From Meghimatium bilineatum (taxonomy: Eukaryota; Mollusca; Gastropoda; Stylommatophora; Philomycidae): DNA of 64,000 bases. The notes beneath the pieces are model-generated. The model was not told the origin of the DNA. It was given only the letters and a program-made list of their open reading frames with translations, and ran no database searches. Below, in pieces: positions 20,425 through 33,300 of the stretch (within the stretch, counting starts at the first letter, position 1; each line of letters begins with the position of its first letter). The stretch covers positions 14,789,360 to 14,853,359 of the forward strand of contig CM067311.1 in NCBI GenBank assembly GCA_034231615.1, in the 5' to 3' direction. The translations under genes were made by a program, and so were the position numbers.

Positions 20425-20580
20425 TCGTACAAATCAGGTCAGGATACAAAGCCAGAGGAAAACCACGAAAAAGATGGATAGAAAATGGCACGGACATCTT
20501 GAACAAACACGGTCATAGCACATCTGGTCTTAGAACACATGCTCGAGCTCTAATCACCCCCTACGCTTAACAAACCACCA
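20425..20580 (+). mobile_element. LINE type 3, C-terminal fragment
   Basis: Reads SGYKARGKPRKRWIENGTDI then LNKHGHST, matching 14405-15060 minus-strand text. Confidence 0.75.
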
Positions 20581-20639
20581 GGGGAAAGACAATATACTCT
20601 TACTAATGTAATACAATCTCTTAATATATGTATTCGAAT

Positions 20640-20934
20640 TTTCATATTTAAACCATTGTATGAAAGTGTACGAAAACATGTGTCGCCGGAAACTGATGAA
20701 CATAAAATGGAAGATTTCGTTACAAATAGTGATTTAAGAAACAAAACACACTAAGAATATGTGTCAAACATCATAATAAAACGAAGATTGAAATATCTGG
20801 GTCACGTTTTAAGACTAGATGAAAACAGAATAAACCACCAAGCTCTTATGTGGACACATGAAGGTAAAAGAAAACGAGGAAGTCATATAGCAACCCTAAA
20901 AAACACTATAATTAAAGAAGGGGAAACAAATGCG
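20640..20934 (+). mobile_element. LINE type 4, 3' end
   Basis: Reads IIIKRRLKYLGHVLRLDENR, INHQALMWTHEGKRKRG and LKNTIIKEGETNA. It is broken off by repeat G at 20935. Confidence 0.78.
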
Positions 20935-21130
20935 GTTGTGACTGTGGGTTTCACCAATGGCCCACTAGACAAACCACCCATGCAACAGAAAATCTTAGTA
21001 GATGACATGCTGTTATATTGAGGTTATTTTCTTATAGAAGCTTCATGACACGTCATCTATACAATTATGCTTCTCATGCTTTTATTTCGTTGTTTCAATG
21101 TGTTTTATGTTTTATGTGTTTTGTTATATA
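20935..21130 (+). mobile_element. Repeat family G
   Basis: TTTCACCAATGGCCCACTAG, CCATGCAACAGAAAATC and GATGACATGC match 9684-9965, ending at the AT microsatellite. Confidence 0.7.
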
Positions 21131-21132
21131 TT

Positions 21133-21306
<174 letters not shown>

Positions 21307-21316
21307 GGACAGACGT

Positions 21317-22195
21317 ACATATACTGTTCAAAAAAAGAAACGCACCATTATTTCAAACGTATACCAAAATTGCATTTTATGGAATTAATGTTTCGACATT
21401 GACATGAAGAAACTTTCAGACTTAAACTAAACCAAACCTGTCTCCAGTTATTCCCAACGGTACATTGACGAAGATGGTTTGTCCACTGCATCCAGTTCTG
21501 GCGATGCTGGTCACATAAAAACAGGACCTCTGTAGGATCTTTTAGCCTAAAGATCAGCGTCGTGCAGCCGGTTCCTAACCGTTTGTTCTGAAATTCGACG
21601 AGCTGCTGGCATTGACTGAATTGTGGAGGACGCAGATGCAAATCGATTCCTGAGGTGACGCAGCTGTATGAAGTGGTCTTCGACAGCAGTTGCGACTCTG
21701 GGTCTTCCACTGCGCGGCCGGTCTATCACTGAGCCAGTTTGTTGAAATCGCCTCCAAAGGCGACTAATGATGATTGTAACTACATTAAATTGTCTGACCA
21801 CTACACTTTGTAATTGTCCAGTCTATAGTCGTCCAATGATGATGTATCGTTGTTCTATAGTGAGATGAGCCATTTACTGCGCACTGAATTTTCAACTTAA
21901 TTTATTCAAGGACCATCACTCTTTTATATGCATTCAATAATATGGAAAGAGAGTTTTGTGTTCAACAATTTTCACGTGATTCTCATGAACCTATCATGAA
22001 TTATTGCCAAAAATGTTCTTTTGACCTTAACCTCTTTCATGATCTCACCAATCATGAGGTAAGTTCAATTCAGGTAACCACGAGAAGTTAATGACCAGGT
22101 GAACACAATCGATAGGTTAAACGATATCCAATCAGTGAATATCTTATATAAAAGTAACTCCCAAAAAAATGCTGTTTTTTAAAACAGTATATATA
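21317..22195 (-). mobile_element. Tc1/mariner-type transposon, decayed
   Basis: The minus strand encodes a paired-like DNA-binding part (LWRRFQQTGSVIDRPRSGRP, ending ISEQTVRNRLHDADL) and, after a frameshift, LCDQHRQNWMQWTNHLRQC, which matches the run-up to the first catalytic Asp of Tc1 transposases. The rest of the catalytic domain is lost. Possible inverted ends are ATATACTGTTCAAAAAAAG on the left and the complement of AAAACAGTATAT on the right. Confidence 0.8.
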
Positions 22196-22210
22196 GGTTA
22201 TATATAATTC

Positions 22211-22364
22211 CCCGCCGAAGACGGATGTGTCGGGGCATCGGCGCAAATAAAGCGGCGATACAACACATTTCTATTCTCTAGGTTACATCTTGCTGGAAAT
22301 ATATTAGGAACCTCCTTCTACAAGAGAGATCCAGCGGGAGTTTGAGAATGAATACTGAAGAAGA
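22211..22364 (+). mobile_element. SINE family B with target duplication
   Basis: Flanked by TATATAATTC at 22201-22210 and TACATAATTC at 22365-22374. The core CCGCCGAAGACGGATGTGTC opens the element and AATACTGAAGAAG closes it. It sits at the right edge of the Tc1-like element. Confidence 0.88.
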
Positions 22365-22444
22365 TACATAATTCAGGTAACAAATGCGTTGTCCTTTTTA
22401 TGGATGTTCAGAATTCTTCACAATTCTAAACGAGTTGATCTACG

Positions 22445-22790
22445 CATCATCATCATCAAGTGCCGTCTCCGTAAAAATGGTTGGCTGCAAAAGACCTCCA
22501 ACATCCTCTTTCTCTTGTCTTGGTTGTGCACTCTGCTAGACTGCAACCTGTCCATCTTGTGATGTTACTCTCCCACTTGTATCTCTGCCTTACCTCTGGC
22601 TGGCATCCCTTCGACTTTACCCTTAAGTAAGTACTTCAACAAGGTGTTTTGTTTTTTAATGTGTCCAAAATATTTTATTTGCTTGATCTTTATTTCTTTC
22701 AATATTTCTTTCTTCATGTTACGACCTGTTTGTTTTCTTCTCTTTCCATGATGTTCTCCCTATTCTTCTATATATCTACATTTCAAATGT
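22445..22790 (-). mobile_element. LINE type 2, 3' part
   Basis: The minus strand matches the GHLKRH, KTLLEG, WESNITRW and LAECTTKT text of 4715-5810 and continues up to the RIGRT segment. Several frameshifts. Confidence 0.75.
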
Positions 22791-23149
22791 ATCAATTATG
22801 TCTTATAATTGATTGTTTTTTGTCGATAATTCTACATTAACTTGAAAGAGATGCAGCATTGTATAATTCTCATATTTAGCTTGTTTTTAATTTGTTTAGA
22901 TGTTAATATTTAATCTATGTATCAAGCATTCTTAAAATATCTTTCCATTCTCGTCTACGAAAACCAAACTACGACTGTTTAACTCCAATGTAACATTTAC
23001 ATTACTAGATGGTAGCGAAAGTTGGAAAATAACAAAAGCACTCGAGAAGAAATTAAATTCATTTGAAAATAAATATCAGAAAACTTACATATTGGCTGGT
23101 AAGTATTCAAGTCAAACAAGTTAATAAGATAAGACACACCATACAACAA

Positions 23150-23420
23150 TAGGTTTCTACAACAATAAGAAGAAAACGATGGACTTGTACTTATAATGCT
23201 GAAAATAAGATGGCAGCTACAAGTCATTAAAATAAATACCAAATGGCAAGAGAAAAAGGGGAAGATCAAAAGAAACTCTTCGCAGAACAACCATCTCAGA
23301 AGATATGACTATGGGTCTCAATAACATACAAGAATTACACACAGTAGTACAACATCGCTCAAACTGGAGAGCTCTGGTTGCTGCCCTAAGCACCGTATTC
23401 GGCAATGAAGGAATATAGAT
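23150..23420 (+). mobile_element. LINE C-terminal fragment (type 4 relative)
   Basis: A frame reads EKRGRSKETLRRTTISEDMT, then RSNWRALVAALSTVFGNEGI and stop, the classic end of a CR1-like or similar ORF2. Confidence 0.75.
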
Positions 23421-23651
23421 GACAGACAGACAGAGTAGACAGATAGAGTAGCCAGACCGACCAACCAGACAGAGGTATTTTGGACACTTTTTTTTTTTTT
23501 TAAATATTTTTATTGATCATTTGGCATGTTACAGAGGCATGGTGATGGTGATTTACTTTGTGGAGTGAGGTGATGCCCGTGAGGTGAAATGGATGAGAGG
23601 TGGGCTTTACAGTGAGGTGAGATGAGACATAGTTATTTAAAAAAAAAAATT

Positions 23652-24206
23652 TTGACACTTCAGGCATTCCATATGGTTATATATAGGAAATTATTAAATG
23701 CATGTTATGGTTATTTTAAAACACCTCAGGCATTCCATATGGTGTGATTATTAAATGCATGTTATGGTTATTTTAAAGACACCTCAGGCATTCCATATGG
23801 TGTGATTATTAAAAGCATGTTATGGTTATTTTAAAAACACCTCAGGCATTCCATATGGTGTGATTATTAAATGCATGTTATGGTTATTTTAAAACACCTC
23901 AGGCATTCCATATGGTGTGATTATTTAATGCATGTTATGGTTATTTTAGAAACACCTCAGGCATTCCATATGGTGTGATTATTAAAAGCATGTTATGGTT
24001 ATTTTAAAAACACCTCAGGCATTCCATATGGTGTGATTATTAAATGCATGTTATGGTTATTTTAAAACACCTCAGGCATTCCATATGGTGTGATTATTAA
24101 ATGCATGTTATGGTTATTTTAAAACACCTCAGGCATTCCATATGGTGTGATTATTAAATGCATGTTATGGTTATTTTAAAAACACCTCAGGCATTCCATA
24201 TGGTGC
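23652..24206 (+). repeat. Minisatellite, about 57-bp unit, about 10 copies
   Basis: Units contain ACCTCAGGCATTCCATATGG and TTAAATGCATGTTATGG, with single-base differences such as TTAAAAGCATG. Confidence 0.97.
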
Positions 24207-24474
24207 GGACATGACATTTATAAGTTCATATTTTAAAAAGAGTACATGTATAATGGTAGTTAAAAAAAAGGCAGAGTATGTGTTGCAAATTGAATGTCTG
24301 TAGATTTGGTGGAAAGTCTGTGTGTTGTAAACCCTTCCATCGTGTGTTGCTGCGCTTCTGCAGTTCCATACTAGCAGTCTAAATATAGCTAGTATGGTCA
24401 GCATTTTGCAGTGTATGTCTGTGGTTGTTTTTGGTAGTGTGTTTAACATGATTGCTTTGTATATGTCTGTTGTT
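24207..24474. other. Unassigned DNA
   Basis: A 154-codon minus frame (24171-24635) spans this region but overlaps the minisatellite and the antisense of a LINE, so it is not called. Confidence 0.4.
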
Positions 24475-24690
24475 CTGTGTGTTGGACACTTAAAGCGACA
24501 TGATGATATCGAAATACTGATTCTAGAGGGAAGAGTGCATGGCAAGAGAAGAAGAGAACGACCAAGAAGACGATGGACTAGCAACCATCGAAGAATGTAT
24601 GTACATGTCTCTGGCCAATGCAGGCCTGCTTGCAAGGAACAGAGAGGCGTTCAGAGTATCCACGACGAAAGCAACATTCTGGAAAAATAT
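24475..24690 (+). mobile_element. LINE fragment (type 5, GHLKRHDDIE)
   Basis: Reads GHLKRHDDIEILILEGRVHG then in the next frame ARNREAFRVSTTKATFWKN. Same type as 25370-25580, 36185-36625 and 60275-60420. Confidence 0.75.
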
Positions 24691-24693
24691 GTC

Positions 24694-24695
<2 letters not shown>

Positions 24696-24748
<53 letters not shown>

Positions 24749-24749
24749 C
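24696..24749 (+). repeat. (TA)n(TG)n microsatellite
   Basis: A compound dinucleotide run directly after the LINE 3' end. Confidence 0.97.
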
Positions 24750-25369
24750 ATAGCAATAGCATAGGTCTAAATTGGCCTTTTTCGTCACTCGAAATGGGGG
24801 TTCTTTAAAAATTATGAGCGGTAACGCTGATAATCTCACGTTATGGCGGAAATATTTAAATGCAAGATGGAGATGTATTGTTAAGAACTTGTTTGTAAAC
24901 AATATGAAATCTTCAATACTGAACAACCAAATGACTGTCATCTGGAGAATAACTGATAGTTGATAGTGAAGACACGATCTAACGTATTTTCTGTTTTATT
25001 AAAACATGTTTCGGTAATACATATTGAAATATAGGTCTAAATATTTAATATAAAAATTTAGTATTTTAATTTAATTTATAATAGTTAAGTCAAGCGATTA
25101 GTGGTCCAACACTTTGGTTACCAGTGTCAAACATGGCCTTTAAAAACCTCGCATTAGAGAATAATCATCACTGACACATGTGAGATTAAGTGTTTAAGAA
25201 AAGCAGATATGATGACCAAACTGGACAGAGTAACTTAAGAAACGAGGATATCAGAAAGTATAGTAGGAATAATGGGTTGTATCAAATTATGTCAAATACA
25301 TTTTGTAGTTTTGAAATTACTGAAACTAAATGAAGGCTGGCTTCTAAATACCATGGCATCATAACAGTA
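24750..25369. other. Unassigned DNA
   Basis: No gene or element end identified. Confidence 0.4.
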
Positions 25370-25580
25370 TTTTGGACACTTAAAGCGACATGATGGTATC
25401 GTAAGGCTGATTCTAGAGGGCAGAGTGCCGGGCAAGAGAAGAGGATGACCAAGAAGACGATATTGAAGAATGCATGCACATGTCTCTGGCCAATGCAGGA
25501 ATGCTTACCCGGAACAGAGAGGCGTTGATGGTATCCATGATGAAGACAACGTTCTAGAAAGAATATTTTACTTGATATGT
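25370..25580 (+). mobile_element. LINE type 5, C-terminal fragment
   Basis: TTTTGGACACTTAAAGCGAC and GGGCAGAGTGCCGGGCAAGA repeat the 24475 copy almost base for base, ending TTCTAGAAAGAATATTTTAC. Confidence 0.78.
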
Positions 25581-25880
25581 CGAATATATAGAACGTCAGC
25601 AAATAAAGTGGCTTGGTCATCTTATGTATGAGAATGAACCCAAGCCAATTACCACTGAGAGCTTATAACAAATAATTTTCAGAATACAATTGCAGAGCAA
25701 AGGGAAGACCGAGAAATAAATGAATTGATAACATCACGACCACCCTCCACAACACAGACTCATTACGACTAAGGCATCACATCTGTCCTTGAACAGAAAC
25801 TTACAGCTCCCACCCCTACACTTAACGGCAAGTGTGGGTGTTATCAACCAGCTTCCACTTGGGGATAGACAATAGATAGA
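25581..25880 (+). mobile_element. LINE type 3, C-terminal fragment
   Basis: Text such as AAGTGGCTTGGTCATCTTAT and GCAAAGGGAAGACCGAGAA matches the complement of 14405-15060, ending near TTAACGGCAAGTGTGG. Confidence 0.7.
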
Positions 25881-26284
25881 TTACTGGTCTTTTCACTGGT
25901 GCAGCCTGGGCATGCCTTATTTAGTAAATAGTAAATAATAGTAGGGCTGTCCTGCATTCCTAAGCCTATTTAAATTATTATTATTTGGGCTACATTTTAT
26001 TATTATATTAATTAATACTGGAGTATCTCAGTAGGCCCCTAATACATAATTAATTAACAATAATAAGGGGCCTACTTACTTAACAACATTAACTTAGGGC
26101 CTAATGAATTGGAATGTTAGACTAGAGACAATAACATCTAGACCCTAGGCCTAATTATCAATTTTATTGTTCACTGCGGTGTGTTGTGTAGGCCTGCAAA
26201 GTTTAATTGTATAAGAATAAAGCTTTTAATCAATATAGGCCCATAGCCCTATGTCTATTTTAATTTAGTATTTCTATGCAGAGA
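25881..26284. other. Unassigned A+T-rich DNA
   Basis: Rich in short GGCC and TTAATTAA motifs; nothing else seen. Confidence 0.4.
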
Positions 26285-26564
26285 ATATAAATGGAAAATG
26301 AATTTCATCCATTAAATATCAGTGGGTACAAGATTCCAGCAATAAGATATGCAGACACACAGTCTTCCTTACTACACATCCTGAGGAACTGCAACAGAAA
26401 ATCACAGCAACAAAGAAATACAGCGAGTTCCAAAATCTGTTTCTAAATGCACAGAAAACAAAAGTTAGACAAAATAAAGATCAAACAAATTTGAATATCT
26501 GGGAGCAACTATAAACATTTCCGGAGATTGTTCATTCGAGATTAGGAAAAGAATCGCAATTGCA
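26285..26564 (+). mobile_element. LINE reverse transcriptase fragment
   Basis: Near 26345 the text RYADTQ resembles the RYADD active site with loss of an Asp. Downstream is a KFEYLGATINISGDCSFEIR segment. Joined directly to a SINE B 3' fragment. Confidence 0.65.
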
Positions 26565-26655
26565 ACACATCCTGCTAGAAATCTAATAGAACCATTGTCC
26601 TGCTACAAGACATCCAGCAGGAGTTTGAGAATGAACACTGAAAAAGAAGAAGAAA
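26565..26655 (+). mobile_element. SINE family B, 3' fragment
   Basis: CACATCCTGCTAGAAATCTA, GTCCTGCTACAAGACATCC and GAGTTTGAGAATGAACACTG followed by a (GAA)n tail. Confidence 0.8.
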
Positions 26656-27188
26656 GATACTGTGTTTGTGTTTCAATGATACATAAGTGTGCAACCTTTT
26701 TGGGTGTGAGCTAGATTCAGTACTGTTTTCCTGGAAAGAGGCCAATCACCCTGTTTTTTTAATCCTTTGAATTTCCAAACATTTGTGCTGCAGACTGTCT
26801 AAAGCTTTTTTTAACAATCAAATGTTAGTAACTGGCTGGCACTGTCTCAAAAAGTGTATCGTTCTGAACACTGTTTTCAACTAGCAACATCAAAGATTTG
26901 ATGTAATAATTTCTTCCTTATCAATGTTTATTACGGTAGTTTACAGTTTGGCTCATATAGCTTGTGATTTTGTGTTTTCTGAGCTCAGATGTCAATGCAT
27001 ATATGAGTGGTCATTTTACATTAGCCTTGTGGGCCAGTAAAAATGGCTTTGCAGGCCATATTTGACAACAGCCAAGTTGTGCACATCCCTGCTTTAAAGT
27101 ATGTGCTTTCATTTGTTCTATGTGTATATGTTTTTATGCAAATAGTTTCTTAACTTTTATTATCTATTCATTTTCTAGGTTTTTTCAG

Positions 27189-27318
27189 CGCACTAATCTT
27201 CGTTCAACACGAAGACGAAGTGCTTCCTGTCCTAACTTAGAACATGTTGCATTGGAGGATAGCATACAAGAAAATAGCACTCAGAACAGTAATGCTTCAA
27301 AGCTAAGCTCTGAATCAG
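27189..27318 (+). CDS. Gene 2 exon 1 seen (internal)
   Basis: The acceptor is TTTTTTCAG before CGC; another AG ten bases earlier (27178) is also possible. The donor is CAG before GTATGG. It encodes RTNLRSTRRRSASCPNLEHV followed by a Ser/Asn-rich segment. The RRRSASCPNLE stretch fits a basophilic kinase or 14-3-3 type site (R-R-x-S). It ends in phase 1. Confidence 0.55.
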
Positions 27319-30300
27319 GTATGGTAAAGTTGTTCTAATCTTTCATCGATTACATCAATAGCATACTAGATCTTGGGGCAGACATCTCCTATTTTCAAAA
27401 ACAAATATATGAACATGAATACCAAAACTGCACTATATAAAATGACAATCATATCATCACTATGCTACTAATATCAATCGTGGACACTAACAGCAGAATC
27501 CAAAAGAAAACTTGTTACAACGGAAATTACTTGTCAACATCCTCGGAGTAACAATAAGAGACAGAATCAGAAACGAAAACATCAGAAGACTAACAAACAC
27601 AATGCCAATTCTGGATTACATCAGAAGACAGCAGATTAAGTGGTTTTTGCATGCTTCCAGGCTACCATCAGACAGTGTCCCTCAAAAAGCATTACTATAC
27701 AGACACAATGGATACAAAGCCAAGGGGAGACCTTGCAAATGATGGATTACAGAAATAAAAGAGTCAATGAAAACAAACATATATGAAGCACACAAAAAAA
27801 GCCATCTCCAGAGAACTTTTCTACATCTGACGCTGCAAGGGATAAAGGGGTATAAAGTGAAACGAAAGAGAGAACTATTACATTACATACTTGTCAACTT
27901 TCAGGAGTATCATTCTTTCAAAAATAACTCCTAAATTCTGTATTTTTATCCCAAATTTTATATCCTTTTCATCTTCTACATTCGTTCTCAAACTCCTGCA
28001 GATTAGCAGGAGGTAGTCCCAATAACAAATGCATTGTGTCATGGTTTACAGCTTAGCTGCAATATATGCACTTTTTTGCATGATGCATCTGACTTCCAAC
28101 ATGGCTTCTGGGTTGCTTTGACCCTCTATAGGATGAAACAGCCAACTCCAAAACTTCCTTAGCAGTCTCTTAAGGCATGCATGTCAGCAAACAATGACAC
28201 AAAATTTTCTAGAAAGAGTAGTTCACTAAAGGTCAATACAAGTGTTTTTGGGGAGAGGGGTGAAGTTGGCTATTCCATCTCATAGATTAAAGTGAGACAA
28301 AAGCCATGCTGAAATTGGATGTGTCAGACTGAAAGGTGCATAGCTTGCAGTCATGTGCTATAAGCCATGACTCAATGTTTTCCATTATCTGGCCACATCC
28401 TGCTAAACTTAAAACAGCATGAGTTTGAGAATTGCTCAAAGGGCATAGAGGGTTGAATTCATTGTACTCTGACCCTCTCAGTGAATTAGCACACCAACTG
28501 CTGAGAGTATCACTCATAGCACGTAACTCCGTAGCTTCAAGAAATAAACCCCAGATCTCAGAAAAAAATGCACTTTTTAAACAAGACATTTTCAAGTAGA
28601 ATTTTAACTGGAGACAGCTAACACACAAAGCGAACGGTTTAATCACTTTGCCAGGGACATTCGCACAGGAGTATTTAATTAACCTGAGTATGTTGTTTGT
28701 TTGTTTGAGAACCCCAGGAATTGCGAGTGATTAGCTCTTACTTCCTATGTACATTGGGGTGGTTTTTCTGAGCTTTCTTTCATACCTAGGAGACTTACGT
28801 TTTCGGCTTAGTGCAATTCCACTTTTTGACTGAAAGGCACAGATATTGCAGCAAAGCTGTAAACCATGACCTGACTACATCCTGTTGATCTGCAGGGATT
28901 TGAGAATGAACACAGATGAAGATATAAATGCACTATACATTTGTGTGTTATAATTAAATTTTTCTGGATGTTTTTTTTCCATTTGTGATGCAGATTCAAG
29001 TGAACAAGACACAACTAACAAGTTTGAAAGGCTGAAAGCTCAAAAGTCTGTCAGAAGGGGTCGGCTAAAAGAGAAAGAAAAGAAGGAAAATGCAGAGAAA
29101 AGTGAGTTTTTAACAAAGAAACAAAATGTTCTTTGATTCTTACATCAATGAAATAAAAATTAAGGATAAATCTTAAAAATTTAGTTGTTGGGCAAAATAT
29201 AGATGGTAATTTGTATGTTGCATTTTTGGATTAATTCAAGGATGTCGACAAATCAAAGGGCATGAGCTCATAGACCACTGGATCAGCAACCAACCAAGGA
29301 TAGCTGGTGTTACATTACAATAATGTATTTAGACACTCAAACTTTATCTGGATTTTTCTTCTAGCAGGACAATGGTCATACTATATTGCCAGCAGGCTGT
29401 AGTCAAGAGAGCAGATTTGTGTTGTGTGTTACAGTTTTATTTGCATCAATAGTCCGACACACCTGACATCTGCAGTATTTAAAAATAAATTGAAGAATTT
29501 GCTAGCAAGTCCTATTCAGGATCAATCCATTATTTACTTTAGTGATTTTAAAGGCAATATTTTATGTTCAGTATATTACATGCATATAGATAGGAGGTAT
29601 GGAGGTTATTGAGGGTTATAAACACATACACCTCCAGGAAATCAGCTGTTAGTACTTGGAACACCCTGCCCCACCAGTGATGTTTTACACAAAGGGCACC
29701 TAATTTGTCATGGACAAGGGGGAATTGAACACGAAAGTGTGAATGACCTTTTTTTAAAAAGTGGAACGCCCTGACTTAATGAGGACGCCCTGGTAGGTCA
29801 CCATTTATTTAAACAGTCCAGATAATTATTCCTACAGTGGAAATTGAACATGGCCCATTTGCCATCTGAAATGCACTCGGCATCTTTTCATCACAGATCT
29901 TGATATTTAGAAAATAGAGTGGGAAATAAATCTTATGAAATATAATTGAATAAACAAACAATTAGAAGACAGAATTGATGCCTTTGAGATGTGGATATAT
30001 AGAAGAATAGGGAGAACATAGAAAGAGAAGAAAACAAACAAAGAGGTTCTAACAACACTTAGTATAAAGAAAGAATTATTAAAAGAAATAAAGATCAAGC
30101 AAATAAAATATTTTGGACGCATGAAAAGACATGACATCTTGTTGAAGACCTTAATTGAGGGGAAGTCATGTCAAAGGGAGGCGAGCAAGAGGTAGGCAGA
30201 GATACAAGTGGGAGAGTAACATCACAAGATGGATAGTTTACAGTCTAGCAGAGTATACCACCAAAACAAGAGACAGGTGATGTTGGAGGTTTGTTGCAGC

Positions 30301-33300
30301 CAACCTCCGTTGCGGAGACAACACTTGACGATGATGATGAATGGTAAACACAAAGTTGATCATGTCTAGGACATTGCTTTTAAACTGTTTTTGAATGTAT
30401 TTAAACAACATTGTCAGAATGACATGGAACAACTTGACCAACCCTGCGTCCAAAACATGACAAAGTTAGCTCAAGTTGTGATTATTAAACTGTCTTGTTA
30501 GTGACCCGACAAGGGAAGTTATTTAGAAGCAGGTTACTATACGTAAAAGAAACTCATGATTAACCGTTAATAAAGCTGATTTTATAGTCCTTTGGACAGT
30601 CCAATAGATGCGGTCTAATTCCGTTGATGAAGTGTATTATGTTGACGTTGCAGTGACTCACTGATTTTTATTATACATAGTTCTTATTGGGAGCTGTGCT
30701 AGTGTTTTGTCTAAGTCACTTGCCTGCCAATGAGTTGACCCCCGTTGTTCACTCATGGTTTGGAACAACAAAAATAACTTGTAGTCTACATGCACCAGGA
30801 AATGGGCACAAAAGGTCACCATCTCTACTAAATGCTGAAGGTGACACTATAATCCAGTGGTATTTGGTCAACTGCTGACTCGACAGTTGAACTCTTACGG
30901 AAAAAGTTATGTGATGCATGTTCATAACTTAGTAAAGCTGTTTGCTTTGTGCTCAGGAGGTCATTCGTTCGAATCCCGCTTGTGGCGTCTTTTTTAGAAA
31001 GTGAATTTTTTCTAAGATCCCTGGGGATTATCGCTTGAAGCTACGGAGTTATGTGCTATGAGTGGTACTCACGCCCGTGTGTTGCCAAGGTCCGAAAGGG
31101 GAGCAAAGACGAGCAACACTGTTTACCTTCCACTCATGTCGTAAAAGGCGACTAAGGAGATTGTGGGATGGAGTTGGCTGCCCCATCCCATATAGGGTCA
31201 GTGACCCAAAGCCATGCTGAAGTCGGATGTATCAGGCCGAAAGGCGCAGATATCGCAGCAATGCTGTAAACCATGACACAACGCATCCTGTTCTCCAGAC
31301 TACATTCTGCTAATCTACAGGAGTTTGAGAACGAACACAGAAGAAGAAGAAGTGATACTCTCAGCAGGTGAAGTGCCACTTAGTTGAGAGGGACAGAGTA
31401 TATATAGAGTAACCCAAGTTCAGTGAAGTCCATCTATTTTATATGGGGTAACCCAAGTTCAGTGAAGTCCATCTACTTTATATGGGGTAACCCAAGTTCA
31501 GTGAAGTCCATCTACTTTATATGGGGTAACCCAAGTTCAGTGAAGTCCATCTATTTTATATGGGGGTAACCCAAGTTCAGTGAAGTCAATATACTTTATG
31601 TGTCTAGTGACATTTGACATACAAATCTTAAGGCTGCTTTGTAAGTCTTTTGAATATTTTGTCCACAATGTCTGCCCATGTGTTCCAGTGGCCTGAAAGG
31701 GAGACAATTAATAATAACTTTGCCAATTGCCATGCAAGTCATAAAAGGCAACTAAGGAAGTGGGCATGGGGTTAACTGCCACACCCCCATGATTTCCACT
31801 GTGATGAGGCCTGTTAAAGACCCATGCCTGGAACGCTGGAAGGAATCAACCTTTCTATGTGTAACAACAAGCCTCAGGATTGCAAGAAAGTCACTACGAA
31901 ATCCCCTTCGGTAGCAGACTGTCCAGCAGCACGTGGCATTGCTCCCTAGAGTCACATTGTGTACTGCAGCCATCTGGAACTTGCAACAGCATTGGAGAAT
32001 GTCACCATTGAAAATAATGTCATAGAAACACTATTCTGTAGCTGATAGTAAAGCTCCACTGCCTGGCACAAGGAACAAGAGTGACAATCTCATACTCCCT
32101 CAGGGTGCTACCATCCACAAAGTTATTTATTGGTTGTATTTATTTATTTTTCCAAGAAATCTCTGTTTGACATAGGTATATCGAATTTTTATTTCATAAT
32201 TTTTGTAGACACATAGTCTCTTGGTTAGAACGCCTGTCTACAGTCATAAAAGCATGGTTCTAGCTCATAGTAAGATTTATGAGATAAATAAAAGGTTTAA
32301 TTCTCCCTGTGCACACTGCAGTAACAGAACTAAACTTCACCCGTCACTCCTTAACAGGACAACAAACAGTAATAACAGGTATTGATTTGTTTGTTTGTTT
32401 GCTTCTAGATTTGATCTCTATGGATGATTACCTTGGCAAGTTATCTGAATTGAAAACCTGGCTCAAAGAGGAGGTGAAATTATTAACTATTTAGGGGGTA
32501 AAAGTTTCAGATTGAATTTTGAATAGGGGGTAACGGTTTCAGATTGTTAAGTAATAATTTTAAATTGAAAGTCATCATCATCAGGTAGCATATCCTGAAC
32601 AGAATGTAGCAGTCATTACAGACTTTCTAATCTTTTGTCGGTCTTGAGCCAGTCTTCCTGCTTCTGTTACTGTCATGTTCAAGTGGTCTGCCTCTTGTTC
32701 ATCTCCCTGGCATCATCCCCCATGAATGGAAGAGGTAGAACATGTCTTTTGTGGATGATGTCCTGATACACAGACAGGGAAGGGATAGAACAGAAACCTT
32801 CTGATCACTGCAGAATGAGCTAGACGATACGCCTCCTGGTGTGATGATTCACAGGCATTGATCAACCAAAAGAAGGCTTTTGTGACATAGTTCTCTCTTA
32901 ACAATCACATCGTAAATTCTGCGGCACCGACGATGAGAGGGTAGGATGTAATCAGGACCTCATCCTTACAATACCTGGGTGTGCGATTTGATCATAGTCT
33001 GTGTTTTCAGAAACAAGTTGATCATGTTATCGCAAAGGACTTTCAGCTCTGAGAGTGACGGCAGCAGCTGACACTAAACAGTCACAGCTCGAAGTCTTAA
33101 ATGAGGCTCTTGTCCTCTCTGTCAATGAAAATGAATATCACCGCCAGTCACACACAGATTCAGAGGCTGGAAAGAATTCAAAATGAAGCGTTGCGGATCA
33201 TCATTGGTTGCAGAAGGGACATACCCTGTGTGCCTATGAGATTGTTCCTTGATTTTCCAAGCATATTTCACAGAATTGATATGTGGTGTGCCTGTGTATA

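Noticed and set aside
24171..24635. 154-codon minus-strand open frame
   Set aside because: It overlaps a minisatellite at one end and the antisense of a LINE C-terminus at the other, so it is a shadow.
30935..31010. Possible functional tRNA gene
   Set aside because: Box B is perfect but box A and the acceptor stem are poor, and a relative at 28441-28660 shows it is a SINE head.
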